Source: an uncultured Oscillospiraceae bacterium (GTDB taxonomy: Bacteria; Bacillota; Clostridia; Oscillospirales; Acutalibacteraceae). Taken from it: a stretch of 27,050 nt of DNA. Numbering within the stretch: the stretch's first letter is position 1; each line of letters starts with the position of its first letter. Shown piece by piece: positions 6,503 to 15,009 of the stretch. Position numbers and translations under genes: made by a program. The notes under the pieces are model-generated. The model saw only the letters and a list, made by a program, of their open reading frames with translations, made no database searches and had not been told where the DNA came from. The stretch is from NCBI GenBank assembly GCA_902489335.1, contig CABTZO010000010.1, forward strand, positions 1 through 27,050, in the 5' to 3' direction.

Positions 6503-7918
6503 TTAAATCAACATTTCTTTATATAATTTTCTGTATGAAAGTGATGATTTTTTCCAGCTGAAATCTTTTGAAAGCGCTGTTTTAACTGCTTCTTGCCATC
6601 TCTTTGAATCATTGTAGTAAAGGTTTATTGCTCTTATAACAGCATCTTTCATATCATGCGCATTGTAAGTTTCAAATGTAAATCCATAACCGCTTTTATC
6701 CCCGCAGTCAACAACTGTGTCAGACAGCCCACCGGTTTTACGAACTATCGGCAGAGTTCCGTAACGCATTGCTATCATCTGTGCAATTCCGCAAGGTTCA
6801 AACTTCGATGGCATTAAGAAAAGATCACTGCCGGCATACATTTTCTTTGAAAGATCTCCGGAAAATTCAATTTTAACCCTAACCTTGTCAAAATGTCTTT
6901 GCTCTAAACCTCTAAAATAGTTTTCGTAATATTTGTCGCCTGTGCCAAGGACTAAAAATTTAAAATTATAAGCATCCAGCAATTCATCCATAACTGCGCA
7001 GATTAAATCTATACCCTTTTGACTGACAAGCCTTGAAACAAAAGACAAAACAGGCTGTCCGTCATCTTCAAGCCCAAAATCTTCCAACAGGGCTTTTTTA
7101 TTTTTTCTTTTGTTATTCGGTTTTTCTGCCGAGAAGGGATAATAAGCTGCAGTTTGGGGATTATATGTATCTTGATCGATTCCGTTGATTATTCCGGATA
7201 ATTTCCAAACATTCTGTCGCAAAACAAAATCGAGTCCATAACTGAACCACGGATCTAAAATTTCTGTCGCATAATTGGGACTGACTGTGTTTATTCTGTT
7301 TGCACATTCAATGCCACCCTTCATGAAGTTGATGTCATTGTTGTATTCTAAAATAGACTCATCCTGTTCACCGACACCCAATACATCTCCGGAAATAAAT
7401 TTTCCGTAAGTGCCCTGATATTGAATATTATGTATAGTCAACAGAGTTTTAAGATTTTCAAATCCTTGAACATGAGAATAAAAGAGTCTGTAAAACACAG
7501 GAATCAAAGCTGTTTGCCAATCATTACAATGAATAATATCCGGCATGAAATTTAAGTGCAGTAAAGTTTCCAAAACAGCCTTTGAAAAGAAAGCATATCT
7601 CTCGGCATCGTCAAAATGGCCGTAAATTCCGTCGCGTTTGAAATAATATTCATTGTCGACGAACAAGAATTCAACTCCGTCCAACCTTAGAGAAAAGATT
7701 CCACAATAACAGTTTCTCCATGAAAGAGGAACATAAAAATGTGTCAAGAATTTCATTTTGCTTTTATATTCTTCCGCAATCGCAGAATACAAAGGCATGA
7801 TAACCTTTATATTAACTCTGTCTTTTTTTAGTTGTTTAGGCAAAGCATAGGCAACCTCACCCAATCCCCCGCTCACAGCAAAAGGATATGCTTCGGATGT
7901 TGCATATAAAACTTTCAA
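6503..7918 (-). CDS. glgA: Glycogen synthase (ADP-glucose type, GT5)
   Basis: 471 residues, the normal length for bacterial GlgA, which transfers glucose from ADP-glucose to the non-reducing end of alpha-1,4-glucan. The N-terminal GT-B half opens with the SGGLGEV loop (16-22), contains HCNDWQT, and the C-terminal half carries SRLVSQKG, PSKFEPCGIAQ and KTGGLSDTV, all GT5 landmarks. The Lys of the KTGGL loop (Lys15 in E. coli, implicated in ADP-glucose binding) is Val15 here. The start is TTG at 7918, with AGGGGG about 8 nt upstream. It is the last gene of glgBCDA. Its stop abuts the stop of the convergent XRE gene, so no dedicated terminator fits between them. Confidence 0.96.
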   Translation of the reverse strand: MKVLYATSEAYPFAVSGGLGEVAYALPKQLKKDRVNIKVIMPLYSAIAEEYKSKMKFLTHFYVPLSWRNCYCGIFSLRLDGVEFLFVDNEYYFKRDGIYGHFDDAERYAFFSKAVLETLLHLNFMPDIIHCNDWQTALIPVFYRLFYSHVQGFENLKTLLTIHNIQYQGTYGKFISGDVLGVGEQDESILEYNNDINFMKGGIECANRINTVSPNYATEILDPWFSYGLDFVLRQNVWKLSGIINGIDQDTYNPQTAAYYPFSAEKPNNKRKNKKALLEDFGLEDDGQPVLSFVSRLVSQKGIDLICAVMDELLDAYNFKFLVLGTGDKYYENYFRGLEQRHFDKVRVKIEFSGDLSKKMYAGSDLFLMPSKFEPCGIAQMIAMRYGTLPIVRKTGGLSDTVVDCGDKSGYGFTFETYNAHDMKDAVIRAINLYYNDSKRWQEAVKTALSKDFSWKKSSLSYRKLYKEMLI

Positions 7919-7931
7919 ACGACTACCCCCT

Positions 7932-9056
7932 TTATACCGTCGCTTTCTTTGAAATGTAAACAGGGAAAACAGCGTCCCCCGAAAGATATCTTTCTTCGTT
8001 AATAATTACTTCTTTATCGGTAATGACCGCATTTAACTTTGAGTTTTTGCGGACTGTTGTTCCCTGCATCAAAATTGAGTTCTTAATATGAGCTCCCTCT
8101 TCAACAACAACATCTCTGAATAAAACAGAATTTTCGACTTTCCCGTTAATAATACAACCGTCTGCAATCAGAGAATTGCTTACATCTGCATCAAGTCCGT
8201 ATGTTGCCGGTATGTTGTCTAAAACTTTTGTGTTTATAGGATTAGAACTGTCAAACAACTGTTCTCTGTTTTTAAGTTCAAGTAAATCCATATTCATATT
8301 ATAGTAGTCTAAAATTGATGAAACCATATCACAGTAGCCTTCAATTTTATAACCATACACTTTAAGATCTTTTACGCTTGGAGCAATTACATCTTCAGAA
8401 AAATGAATTTTTTCTTTTGAATACGCTTCTTCAGTAATTTCTTTGAAAAGAGAGCTTTTCATTATCATTATGTTTAATGAATAATCTGTCTTTTCTTTTT
8501 TGTGTGTTTGAGTAGTCTTGATTTTATCTACTTTTCCGTCCTCAGCTGTTTTAAGTTTCATAATGCCCGGCAAATCAGGAACTATTCCATTTTTGTAGGC
8601 AATCGTTATATCAGCTTGTTTTTCTTCGTGAAAACGCATTAAATCTCTAAAATTGAAATTATAAACTGAATTTGCGTCTGTAAGTAAAACATACTCTTTA
8701 TTGGATCTCTCAACAAAATGCATATTAGAATGTAAGGCGGCAATTTTGTTTTCTGCAGAATGGGCCGAAAGCTCACTCGCACTATAAGGAGGAAGTAAAA
8801 ACAATCCGTCTTTTTTTCTGTCTAAATCCCAAGGTCTTCCGGAACCTATGTGATCCATGAGGGAACGATAATTGCTTTTTGTAATTATTCCAACTTGCGA
8901 AATTCCTGCATTCACCATATTAGAAAGCGGAAAATCTATGAGACGATAGCGACAGCCAAAGGGAAGAGAAGCAATTGTCCTAAAATTTGTCATCTGGTTT
9001 ACTGCAAATTCATAGGAACTGGAATATATTAAGCCTAAAACATTATTCGGTCTCAT
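7932..9056 (-). CDS. glgD: GlgD, regulatory/non-catalytic ADP-glucose pyrophosphorylase subunit
   Basis: 374 residues. It is collinear with GlgC (RYRLIDFPLSN, GRPWDLDR, FLLPPYS, C-terminal left-handed beta-helix repeats), but the N-terminal nucleotide-binding GGxGxRL loop is replaced by LIYSSSYEFAVNQ. This is the known mark of GlgD, the partner that forms a heterotetramer with GlgC in Bacilli and Clostridia and modifies its kinetics. The start ATG overlaps the glgC stop (ATGA), with GAGGAG 7-8 nt upstream, implying coupled and roughly equal synthesis. The gene lies between glgC and glgA in the glycogen operon. Confidence 0.96.
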   Translation of the reverse strand: MRPNNVLGLIYSSSYEFAVNQMTNFRTIASLPFGCRYRLIDFPLSNMVNAGISQVGIITKSNYRSLMDHIGSGRPWDLDRKKDGLFLLPPYSASELSAHSAENKIAALHSNMHFVERSNKEYVLLTDANSVYNFNFRDLMRFHEEKQADITIAYKNGIVPDLPGIMKLKTAEDGKVDKIKTTQTHKKEKTDYSLNIMIMKSSLFKEITEEAYSKEKIHFSEDVIAPSVKDLKVYGYKIEGYCDMVSSILDYYNMNMDLLELKNREQLFDSSNPINTKVLDNIPATYGLDADVSNSLIADGCIINGKVENSVLFRDVVVEEGAHIKNSILMQGTTVRKNSKLNAVITDKEVIINEERYLSGDAVFPVYISKKATV

Positions 9057-10270
9057 ATTACTGCTCCTCTCTCAACATCATTCTCTATTACTTGTTTCGT
9101 ACCGATTTTAGCATTTTGACCTACGACAAGATTTTCGCCAATAACTGTAATACCCCAATCGTTAACATCCATGTCTTCCGGCCTACCGCCAATTTGTGCG
9201 CCCTCTTCAACAACTACATTTTCTGCTATTATTGAATACTCAATGACCGCATTCTTCTTTATTGTGCAGCCCGGCATTATAAAGGAATCTCTGATTACAG
9301 CACCTTTTTCGACGGTTACATTTGCCGAAAGAATCGAAAAATCAACTTGTCCTTCAACATAACAACCTTCCGCCAACATAGAATTTTGAACTTTAGAAGA
9401 TTTTGAAAGATACTGAGGTGCAGACGAAGGGCTGCGAGAATAAATTTTCCAGGTCGGGTCCCCTATATCAAAGCCTATTGAAGGCGATAAAAGATCTATA
9501 TTTGCAAGCCATAAACTGTCAAGTGTTCCGACATCTCTCCAATATCCCTCAAAAGGATAAGCAAAAATTGAACGACCTTCCCTGTGCATTTTTGGAATAA
9601 TATCTTTACCAAAGTCATTACTTGAATGTGGATCGTTTTCATCATCAATCAAAACTTTTTTTAAAACAGGCCAACTAAAAACATAAATTCCCATGGACGC
9701 CTTATTAGTTGTCGGATGTTTCGGCTTTTCTTCAAAAGACTTTATTTTATTGTTATCATCAACAACCATCAATCCGAATCTGGATGCGTCTTCCCATTCA
9801 ACTTCAATCATGGCAATAGTGCAGTCAGCCTTTTTTTGCTTATGATATTCAATCATCTTTGAATAATTCATCTTATATATATGGTCTCCCGATAAAATCA
9901 CAACGTAATCAGGATTATATTTTTCAATGAAATGAATGTTTTGATAAATGGAGTTTGCAGTGCCTTTATACCACTGTGTATTTTTCTGTCTTTGATAGGG
10001 TGGCAAAATATGCACTCCGCCAAAATTTCTGTCTAAATCCCAGGGGGATCCGTTTCCAATGTAGTCATTTAATTCCAGAGGCTGATATTGAGTCAGGACC
10101 CCAACCGTGTAAATGCCCGAATTGACACAGTTGGAAAGAGGAAAATCAATAATTCTGTATTTTCCGCCAAATGGGACCGCGGGTTTTGCCATTTTTTTTG
10201 TTAAAACTCCTAACCTGCTTCCTTGACCTCCGGCGAGTAGCATCGCAATATTTTCTTTTCTTTGCTTCAT
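9053..10270 (-). CDS. glgC: Glucose-1-phosphate adenylyltransferase (ADP-glucose pyrophosphorylase)
   Basis: 405 residues. It makes ADP-glucose from ATP and glucose-1-phosphate, the committed step of bacterial glycogen synthesis. The pyrophosphorylase signature LLAGGQGSRL (11-20) is intact, followed by KPAVPFGGKYRIIDF, the sugar-binding ILSGDHIYKM and FEEKP motifs, and a C-terminal hexapeptide-repeat beta-helix (about 290-400). AAGGAG lies 7 nt before the ATG. It starts 3 bp after glgB and overlaps glgD by 4 nt. The intact catalytic loop, in contrast to GlgD, identifies this as the active subunit. Confidence 0.97.
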   Translation of the reverse strand: MKQRKENIAMLLAGGQGSRLGVLTKKMAKPAVPFGGKYRIIDFPLSNCVNSGIYTVGVLTQYQPLELNDYIGNGSPWDLDRNFGGVHILPPYQRQKNTQWYKGTANSIYQNIHFIEKYNPDYVVILSGDHIYKMNYSKMIEYHKQKKADCTIAMIEVEWEDASRFGLMVVDDNNKIKSFEEKPKHPTTNKASMGIYVFSWPVLKKVLIDDENDPHSSNDFGKDIIPKMHREGRSIFAYPFEGYWRDVGTLDSLWLANIDLLSPSIGFDIGDPTWKIYSRSPSSAPQYLSKSSKVQNSMLAEGCYVEGQVDFSILSANVTVEKGAVIRDSFIMPGCTIKKNAVIEYSIIAENVVVEEGAQIGGRPEDMDVNDWGITVIGENLVVGQNAKIGTKQVIENDVERGAVI

Positions 10271-10273
10271 TTG

Positions 10274-12157
10274 TTACTCCTTTACTATATATATAGCACT
10301 GTTGCCTGCAATATTAATATTCAAACTATTAGTCCTGTTGTGTAAACTTTCTTTATGTAATATGATTCTGCCTTTTGAAGAAAATCCCGTGCCGCCATAT
10401 TTAACACTGTCCGAGTTAAAAACAACTCTGTATTTTCCCTTATCCACGCCGATTTTATAGTTTTCTCTGTCGACCGGCGTAAAGTTGAAAATTGCAATTA
10501 TCGTGTCACCGTTTTGATCAAGTCTCTCAAATGCAACAACGGAATTTCTATTGTCGTCACTCACAATCCATTTAAATCCATCCCAATTTTGATCGTTTTC
10601 CCAAAGCGGTGAATTCTCTTTATAAAAACAGTTTAAATCTTTCACATAGGTTTGCAGTTGCTTATGCTTTTCATAACCTAATAAAAACCACTCTATAGAA
10701 GAAGAAAAGTTCCATTCGGCAAATTGACCGATTTCAGTACCCATAAACATAAGCTTTTTACCGGGATGTGCGAACATATAGGCAAAAAAGGTTCTGTTTT
10801 CAGCAAATTTTCTGATGTAATCATACTTATTGTTACTGTCTCCGGGAGTTTTATCGATAAGCGATTTTTTCCCATAAACATTTTCATCATGAGAAATCGG
10901 CAAAATATAATTTTCAGAAAACGCATAAAACATTGAGAAGGTCAATAAATTATGATTGTATTTTCTGCTAAGGCCGTCTAAATTCAAATACTTAATCAGA
11001 TCATTCATCCAACCCATATTCCATTTAAAGTTGAATCCCAAGCCGCCGACATCAACAGGCTTGGTTATTAAAGGAAAGGCGGTGCTTTCTTCAGCAATCA
11101 TAAGAGCATTCGGAAAGCTTTTAAAAATTTCAGTATTTAATTTTTTTAATAAAGCAGTAGCCTCCAAATTTTCTCTTCCGCCAAAAGAGTTTGCTTCCCA
11201 TTCTCCGTCTTCTCTGCCATAGTCTAAATATATCATTGCGGAAACGGCGTCTATTCTGAGACCGTCAATATGATATTTTTCAAACCAATATCTTGCATTT
11301 GAAATCAAAAAGCTCTGAACTTCTTCTCTGCCGTAGTCAAAGACTTTGGTTCCCCAGCCCTTATGCTCGCCCTTTTTCTCATCTTGATATTCGTAGCAAC
11401 AACCACCGTCAAATTCGGCAAGTCCGGCTTCATCTTTTGGAAAATGAGCGGGTACCCAGTCTAAAATAACCCCGATACCGTTTTGGTGAAAGACATCAAC
11501 AAGATGCATAAACTCTTTTGGCGTACCAAATCTCGAAGTTGGCGCAAAATAGCCAATTATTTGATATCCCCACGAGGCATCAAGCGGATGTTCACTTATA
11601 GGCATTAATTCAACATGGGTATATCCCATTTCCTTTACATAAGGAACAAGTTCTTCCGCTAATTTGTCATAAGAATAAAAATTTCCATCCGGGTATCTTT
11701 TCCAAGATCCCAAATGAACTTCATATATATTTATAGGTGAAGAGTACGGATTTAAAGCTTTCCTATCTTCATAATACTGTTTGTCTTGCCATTTATATCC
11801 GTTGATATCATAAATTTTTGAAGCCGTTGACGGGCGAAGTTCCATGTGAAAACCATATGGATCACTGCGAAAATGCTTCTTTTCGTCCGGTCCATAGAGT
11901 AAATATTTATAATTATCAAAAGTTTTTATGTTTTCATCTTTTATTCGAACTTCCCAAATCCCTTTATCAGTAATTTTTTCCATGGGATTCGCACTTTGGT
12001 CCCAATCGTTAAAATCACCGACAACAAAAACCGCACGGGCATTAGGAGCCCAGGTCCTGAAAACATAAAAATGTCCTTCTCGATGGCAACCTAAGAATTC
12101 ATAAGCTTTGAAATTATTTCCTTGATGAAACAGAAAGGTCGGATATTCTAAAGACAT
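10274..12157 (-). CDS. glgB: 1,4-alpha-glucan branching enzyme (GH13)
   Basis: 627 residues. A CBM48 beta-sandwich (about 20-110, with FRTWAPNARAV and GDFNDWD) precedes a GH13 barrel. The catalytic triad is visible as Asp303 in GLRIDAVSAM, Glu356 in IAEEST, and Asp424 in ISHDENVYGK. The barrel also carries ELMPISEHP and DWVPAHFPKD. A C-terminal beta domain ends the protein. The length is that of branching enzymes lacking the extra N-terminal module of E. coli GlgB (about 728 residues). It introduces alpha-1,6 branches into glycogen. It is the first gene of the glgBCDA operon, with GAGGT 4 nt before the ATG. Confidence 0.97.
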   Translation of the reverse strand: MSLEYPTFLFHQGNNFKAYEFLGCHREGHFYVFRTWAPNARAVFVVGDFNDWDQSANPMEKITDKGIWEVRIKDENIKTFDNYKYLLYGPDEKKHFRSDPYGFHMELRPSTASKIYDINGYKWQDKQYYEDRKALNPYSSPINIYEVHLGSWKRYPDGNFYSYDKLAEELVPYVKEMGYTHVELMPISEHPLDASWGYQIIGYFAPTSRFGTPKEFMHLVDVFHQNGIGVILDWVPAHFPKDEAGLAEFDGGCCYEYQDEKKGEHKGWGTKVFDYGREEVQSFLISNARYWFEKYHIDGLRIDAVSAMIYLDYGREDGEWEANSFGGRENLEATALLKKLNTEIFKSFPNALMIAEESTAFPLITKPVDVGGLGFNFKWNMGWMNDLIKYLNLDGLSRKYNHNLLTFSMFYAFSENYILPISHDENVYGKKSLIDKTPGDSNNKYDYIRKFAENRTFFAYMFAHPGKKLMFMGTEIGQFAEWNFSSSIEWFLLGYEKHKQLQTYVKDLNCFYKENSPLWENDQNWDGFKWIVSDDNRNSVVAFERLDQNGDTIIAIFNFTPVDRENYKIGVDKGKYRVVFNSDSVKYGGTGFSSKGRIILHKESLHNRTNSLNINIAGNSAIYIVKE

Positions 12158-12212
12158 GATACCTCGTTTTTAAAACTTAAAGTTGATTTTATAAACATCT
12201 GTATTTTTAAAT

Positions 12213-12241
12213 ATATTAACAGATTTAGGACAACAAAACAA
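12213..12241 (-). promoter_or_regulatory. Possible promoter of the glgBCDA operon
   Basis: Minus-strand TTGTTT (12236-12241), a 17-nt spacer and TAATAT (12213-12218), giving a leader of roughly 45-50 nt to the glgB ATG. The match to consensus is moderate in a very AT-rich stretch, so this is tentative. Confidence 0.35.
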
Positions 12242-12344
12242 TAAATCATAACAAAAAGTAAAGATTTATTGACAAACTATTTTCTATTTTTTGAACAGTT
12301 CTTAATAAAATTTATCAAATATTACAAAAATAAGTAAATTTTTC

Positions 12345-12373
12345 TTGATTTATTGAAAATTATATATTATAAT
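12345..12373 (+). promoter_or_regulatory. Strong sigma-A-type promoter of the Met-rich membrane protein gene
   Basis: TTGATT (12345-12350), 17-nt spacer, perfect TATAAT (12368-12373). The start point should be near 12380, leaving a leader of about 98 nt before the ATG at 12478. Confidence 0.75.
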
Positions 12374-12477
12374 CAGTTCACATAGAAGTCTTTACATACA
12401 TAAAAACTTAATTATTTGTTTATTTTTGCATGTATTGACTGAATATTAATCTAAACGAAAGAGAGGGGTAAAGACAA

Positions 12478-13320
12478 ATGAACGAGAAACCTATGATTTC
12501 TTCTGAAGAAAATATGATAGGCGAAGCCCTTATGAGAGTAAGCAACACTCTTGAAGCTCAAAGACTTACAAAATCTTTGGATTATCAAGAAAAACTTAGA
12601 AAAAGATCAAACACTAAGTTTACAATTTCAATTATTTTACTTATTGTTCTTTTCTTGTTATTGGTTCTTACCGGAGTTGCAACAATTCTTATCTGGAAAT
12701 TTGCCGGTCCTGTTCAAGACAAACTGATGCCATTTATGGGTGAAATGTTCTCAGGAATGGGAAGATTGTTTAACAACTTAGTTGATTCTTCAGATTACCT
12801 TCCTGTACTTGTAAGACAAATGACCGAAATGCTTGATCAGTTGATTATTACAATGAAAGGTATGAACAGTCTTAACCTTGGAGGAATGCTATCTCAACTT
12901 GGTCAAATGCTTGGCACTTTGAACGTTCTCTTGTTAACTGTAGTTGACATGATGCAAGGAATGAACTGCATGATGCAAGGACTTCCGAAGATGCTCGGTG
13001 GTGTTGGCGAAATGTTAGCTCCCGTTATCGATTCAGCCGGTGGAATGATGGCCGGAATGACAGAGATTATGGGCAAAGGCGGAGATCTTGTCAATGCTAT
13101 GCTTGACGGAATTGATCCGGCTGTTATCACAGGAATGGTTTCCAATATCGGCAACATGATGTCAGGCGCTGTTGAAGGAATGAATGACTTGTTTGGTAAG
13201 CTAAAAGACATTGACATGAGTGGACTTTGGAACGCAGGTTCTACACTTATGAATACAATGATTCAAGCTATGCAAAAGTTCGCTGATGCAATGAACAAGA
13301 TTTTGAAATTCTTTGGTTAA
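12478..13320 (+). CDS. Methionine-rich single-pass membrane protein of unknown function
   Basis: 280 residues; I do not recognise a family. A charged N-terminal stretch (1-48) contains a likely helix rich in Gln, Lys and Arg. One strong TM segment follows (about 50-75) with a positive N-side, which predicts a cytoplasmic N-terminus and an external or periplasm-facing C-terminus. The ~200 residues after it hold repeated Met-Gly-Leu patterns such as FMGEMFSGMG, MMQGMNCMMQG and GGMMAGMTEIMG. About 35 of the 280 residues are Met (12.5%), spaced in helix-like 3-4 and 7 intervals, with a single Cys. The gene stands alone with a near-consensus promoter, GAGAGGGG ribosome site and a perfect terminator, which suggests strong independent expression. 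Possible roles are a helical surface/envelope assembly, metal (Cu/Ag) or oxidant buffering by Met, or a pore- or phasin-like amphipathic protein; all are guesses. Confidence 0.85.
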   Translation: MNEKPMISSEENMIGEALMRVSNTLEAQRLTKSLDYQEKLRKRSNTKFTISIILLIVLFLLLVLTGVATILIWKFAGPVQDKLMPFMGEMFSGMGRLFNNLVDSSDYLPVLVRQMTEMLDQLIITMKGMNSLNLGGMLSQLGQMLGTLNVLLLTVVDMMQGMNCMMQGLPKMLGGVGEMLAPVIDSAGGMMAGMTEIMGKGGDLVNAMLDGIDPAVITGMVSNIGNMMSGAVEGMNDLFGKLKDIDMSGLWNAGSTLMNTMIQAMQKFADAMNKILKFFG

Positions 13321-13351
13321 ACCTCTCTTGATTTAATGGAGAAATAATATT

Positions 13352-13382
13352 ACAACCCTCACAAATGTGAGGGTTGTTTTTT
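13352..13382 (+). terminator. Rho-independent terminator of the Met-rich gene
   Basis: ACAACCCTCAC (13352-13362), loop AAAT, GTGAGGGTTGT (13367-13377): an 11-bp perfect stem running straight into a T-tract (six T in total at the 3' end). Confidence 0.93.
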
Positions 13383-13480
13383 GCATTAACACAAATGGAA
13401 ACAAGCTTACATATTAAAATACTAAAAAATGCATAATGGTTATTATTATATTTTAACTTAAATAACAAATTGCTTTGCAT

Positions 13481-13517
13481 AAAAACCACCGATTCTCATT
13501 AAAGAACCGGTGGTTTT
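13481..13517 (-). terminator. Rho-independent terminator of the glycyl-tRNA synthetase gene (possibly bidirectional)
   Basis: ACCACCG (13485-13491) pairs with CGGTGGT (13508-13514). After one A/C mismatch, TTCT (13493-13496) pairs with AGAA (13503-13506) around a 6-nt loop. On the minus strand a run of U follows, 11 bp beyond the glyQS stop. TTTT on the plus side would let it work in both directions. Confidence 0.85.
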
Positions 13518-13527
13518 AAATTACTTA

Positions 13528-14907
13528 TTAAAACTGTAATTTGGAATCCAAATAATCAACAAGCTTCGATATTTTTATTCTTTCTTGTTTCATCGTGTCT
13601 CTGTCACGAATTGTTACTGATGCATCTTCAAGAGAATCAAAATCAAATGTTATGCAATAAGGAGTTCCGATTTCATCTTGTCTTCTATATCTTTTACCAA
13701 TTGAACCGGTAACGTCAAATTCAACATTAAAGCGTTTTGCAAGCAACTCGTAAACTTTTTCTGCATCTGCCGTTAATTTTTTAGACAAAGGCAAAATTGC
13801 AGCCTTAACCGGTGCTATTGCCGGGTGGAAACGAAGCACTGTTCTAACATCATTCTTGCTCTCGTCGATAACTTCTTCATCATACGCTTCAACAAGCAAA
13901 GCAAGTGCGATTCGTTCAACACCGACTGACGGTTCAACGACATACGGAATATAGCGTTCGTTTGTATCAGGATCAAAATATTCCATACTTTTTTTGCTTA
14001 CTTTCTGATGTTGAGTTAAGTCAAAATCAGTTCTTGAAGCAACGCCCCAGAGTTCTCCCCAACCAAAGGGATATAAATATTCAAAATCGGTTGTTGCATT
14101 AGAATAATGAGACAATTCCTCTTTTTCATGGTCTCTCATTCTCAAATTTTCTTCTTTTACACTGAGAGAAAGTAACCAATCCTTGCAATAGTTCTTCCAA
14201 TAATCAAACCACTTTATTTCTTCTCCGGGTTTACAGAAAAATTCCAGTTCCATCTGTTCAAATTCTCTTGTTCTAAAAATGAAGTTACCCGGAGTTATTT
14301 CATTTCTGAAAGATTTTCCGATTTGACAAATTCCAAAAGGTATCTTCTTTCTTGTTGTTCTCTGCACATTTAAGAAATTGACAAATATTCCCTGCGCAGT
14401 TTCAGGACGCAAGTAAAGTTGACTCTGTGTATCTTCCGTTACGCCTTGAAAAGTTTTAAACATCAAGTTAAATTGTCTTATATCAGTAAAATTACAACTC
14501 TGACAATTCGGACAGACTATATTATTTTCTTTTATATATTCGCTCATTTTTTCAGCAGACCAACCCGCCGGATTGACGCCTGTTTCTTCAATGAGTTTAT
14601 CCGCACGATGACGAGTTTTACATTCTTTACAATCCATAAGCGGATCAGAAAATCCTCCGACATGCCCAGATGCAACCCAGGTTTCCGGATTCATAAGTAT
14701 GGCAGCATCAAGTCCTACATTATAAGGGTTTTCACGAACAAATTTTTCCCACCATGCAGATTTGATGTTTTTCTTAAATTCAACTCCTAAGGGACCATAA
14801 TCCCATGTGTTGGATAATCCTCCGTAAATTTCACTTCCGGGATAAACAAAGCCTCGCGTTTTACAGAGCGAAACAATCTTTTCCATCGTCTTATCAGTGT
14901 TTAACAT
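13528..14907 (-). CDS. glyQS: Glycyl-tRNA synthetase, alpha2 (single-chain) type
   Basis: 459 residues, the usual length of the dimeric class II GlyRS found in many Firmicutes; it charges tRNA-Gly. The N-terminal start is DKTMEKIVSLCKTRGFVYPG with YGGLSNTWDYGPLG (class II motif 1 region). Paired cysteines (CKEC near 95, CPNC near 139) suggest a zinc-type insertion. Motif 2 contains FRNEITP and FRTREFEQMELEFF, motif 3 contains PSVGVERIALALL, and an anticodon-binding domain (about 360-459) completes it. The start ATG has AGGGGG about 7 nt upstream. It is monocistronic: its own promoter is within 60 bp and its own terminator just after the stop. There is no T-box leader; the space is too short. 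Confidence 0.97.
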   Translation of the reverse strand: MLNTDKTMEKIVSLCKTRGFVYPGSEIYGGLSNTWDYGPLGVEFKKNIKSAWWEKFVRENPYNVGLDAAILMNPETWVASGHVGGFSDPLMDCKECKTRHRADKLIEETGVNPAGWSAEKMSEYIKENNIVCPNCQSCNFTDIRQFNLMFKTFQGVTEDTQSQLYLRPETAQGIFVNFLNVQRTTRKKIPFGICQIGKSFRNEITPGNFIFRTREFEQMELEFFCKPGEEIKWFDYWKNYCKDWLLSLSVKEENLRMRDHEKEELSHYSNATTDFEYLYPFGWGELWGVASRTDFDLTQHQKVSKKSMEYFDPDTNERYIPYVVEPSVGVERIALALLVEAYDEEVIDESKNDVRTVLRFHPAIAPVKAAILPLSKKLTADAEKVYELLAKRFNVEFDVTGSIGKRYRRQDEIGTPYCITFDFDSLEDASVTIRDRDTMKQERIKISKLVDYLDSKLQF

Positions 14908-14940
14908 TTAAGCCCCCTATTTCAAGTAAATACAATAGAA

Positions 14941-14969
14941 ATCTTAATATAGAGAGCCTTAAAAGTCAA
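14941..14969 (-). promoter_or_regulatory. Sigma-A-type promoter of glyQS
   Basis: Minus-strand TTGACT (14964-14969), 17-nt spacer, TAAGAT (14941-14946), about 34 bp before the glyQS ATG. This is close to consensus and well placed. Confidence 0.75.
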
Positions 14970-15009
14970 GAAATGACAATAGTTTATAGATTAATAATCT
15001 TTTGCCAGG

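Larger units (their letters stand above)
12158..12477. other. Divergent intergenic region between glgB and the Met-rich gene
   Basis: About 320 bp, strongly AT-rich, with no coding potential that I can support. It carries the proposed glgB promoter on the minus strand (12213-12241), the strong plus-strand promoter (12345-12373), and a ~98-nt leader ending in the GAGAGGGG ribosome site. No riboswitch-like fold was recognised by eye. Confidence 0.6.

Noticed and set aside
12903..13217. 104-residue open frame on the minus strand inside the Met-rich gene
   Set aside because: It is rich in Ile, Pro and Ser because Met/Gly codons are read in reverse; no ribosome site, and the plus-strand gene has a promoter, ribosome site and terminator.
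13268..13489. 73-residue minus-strand frame after the Met-rich gene
   Set aside because: It spans the terminator hairpin and an AT-rich spacer, with no ribosome site and no protein-like composition.
14908..15009. T-box leader before glyQS
   Set aside because: Only about 100 bp are available; they are taken up by a promoter 34 bp from the ATG and no T-box sequence is seen.
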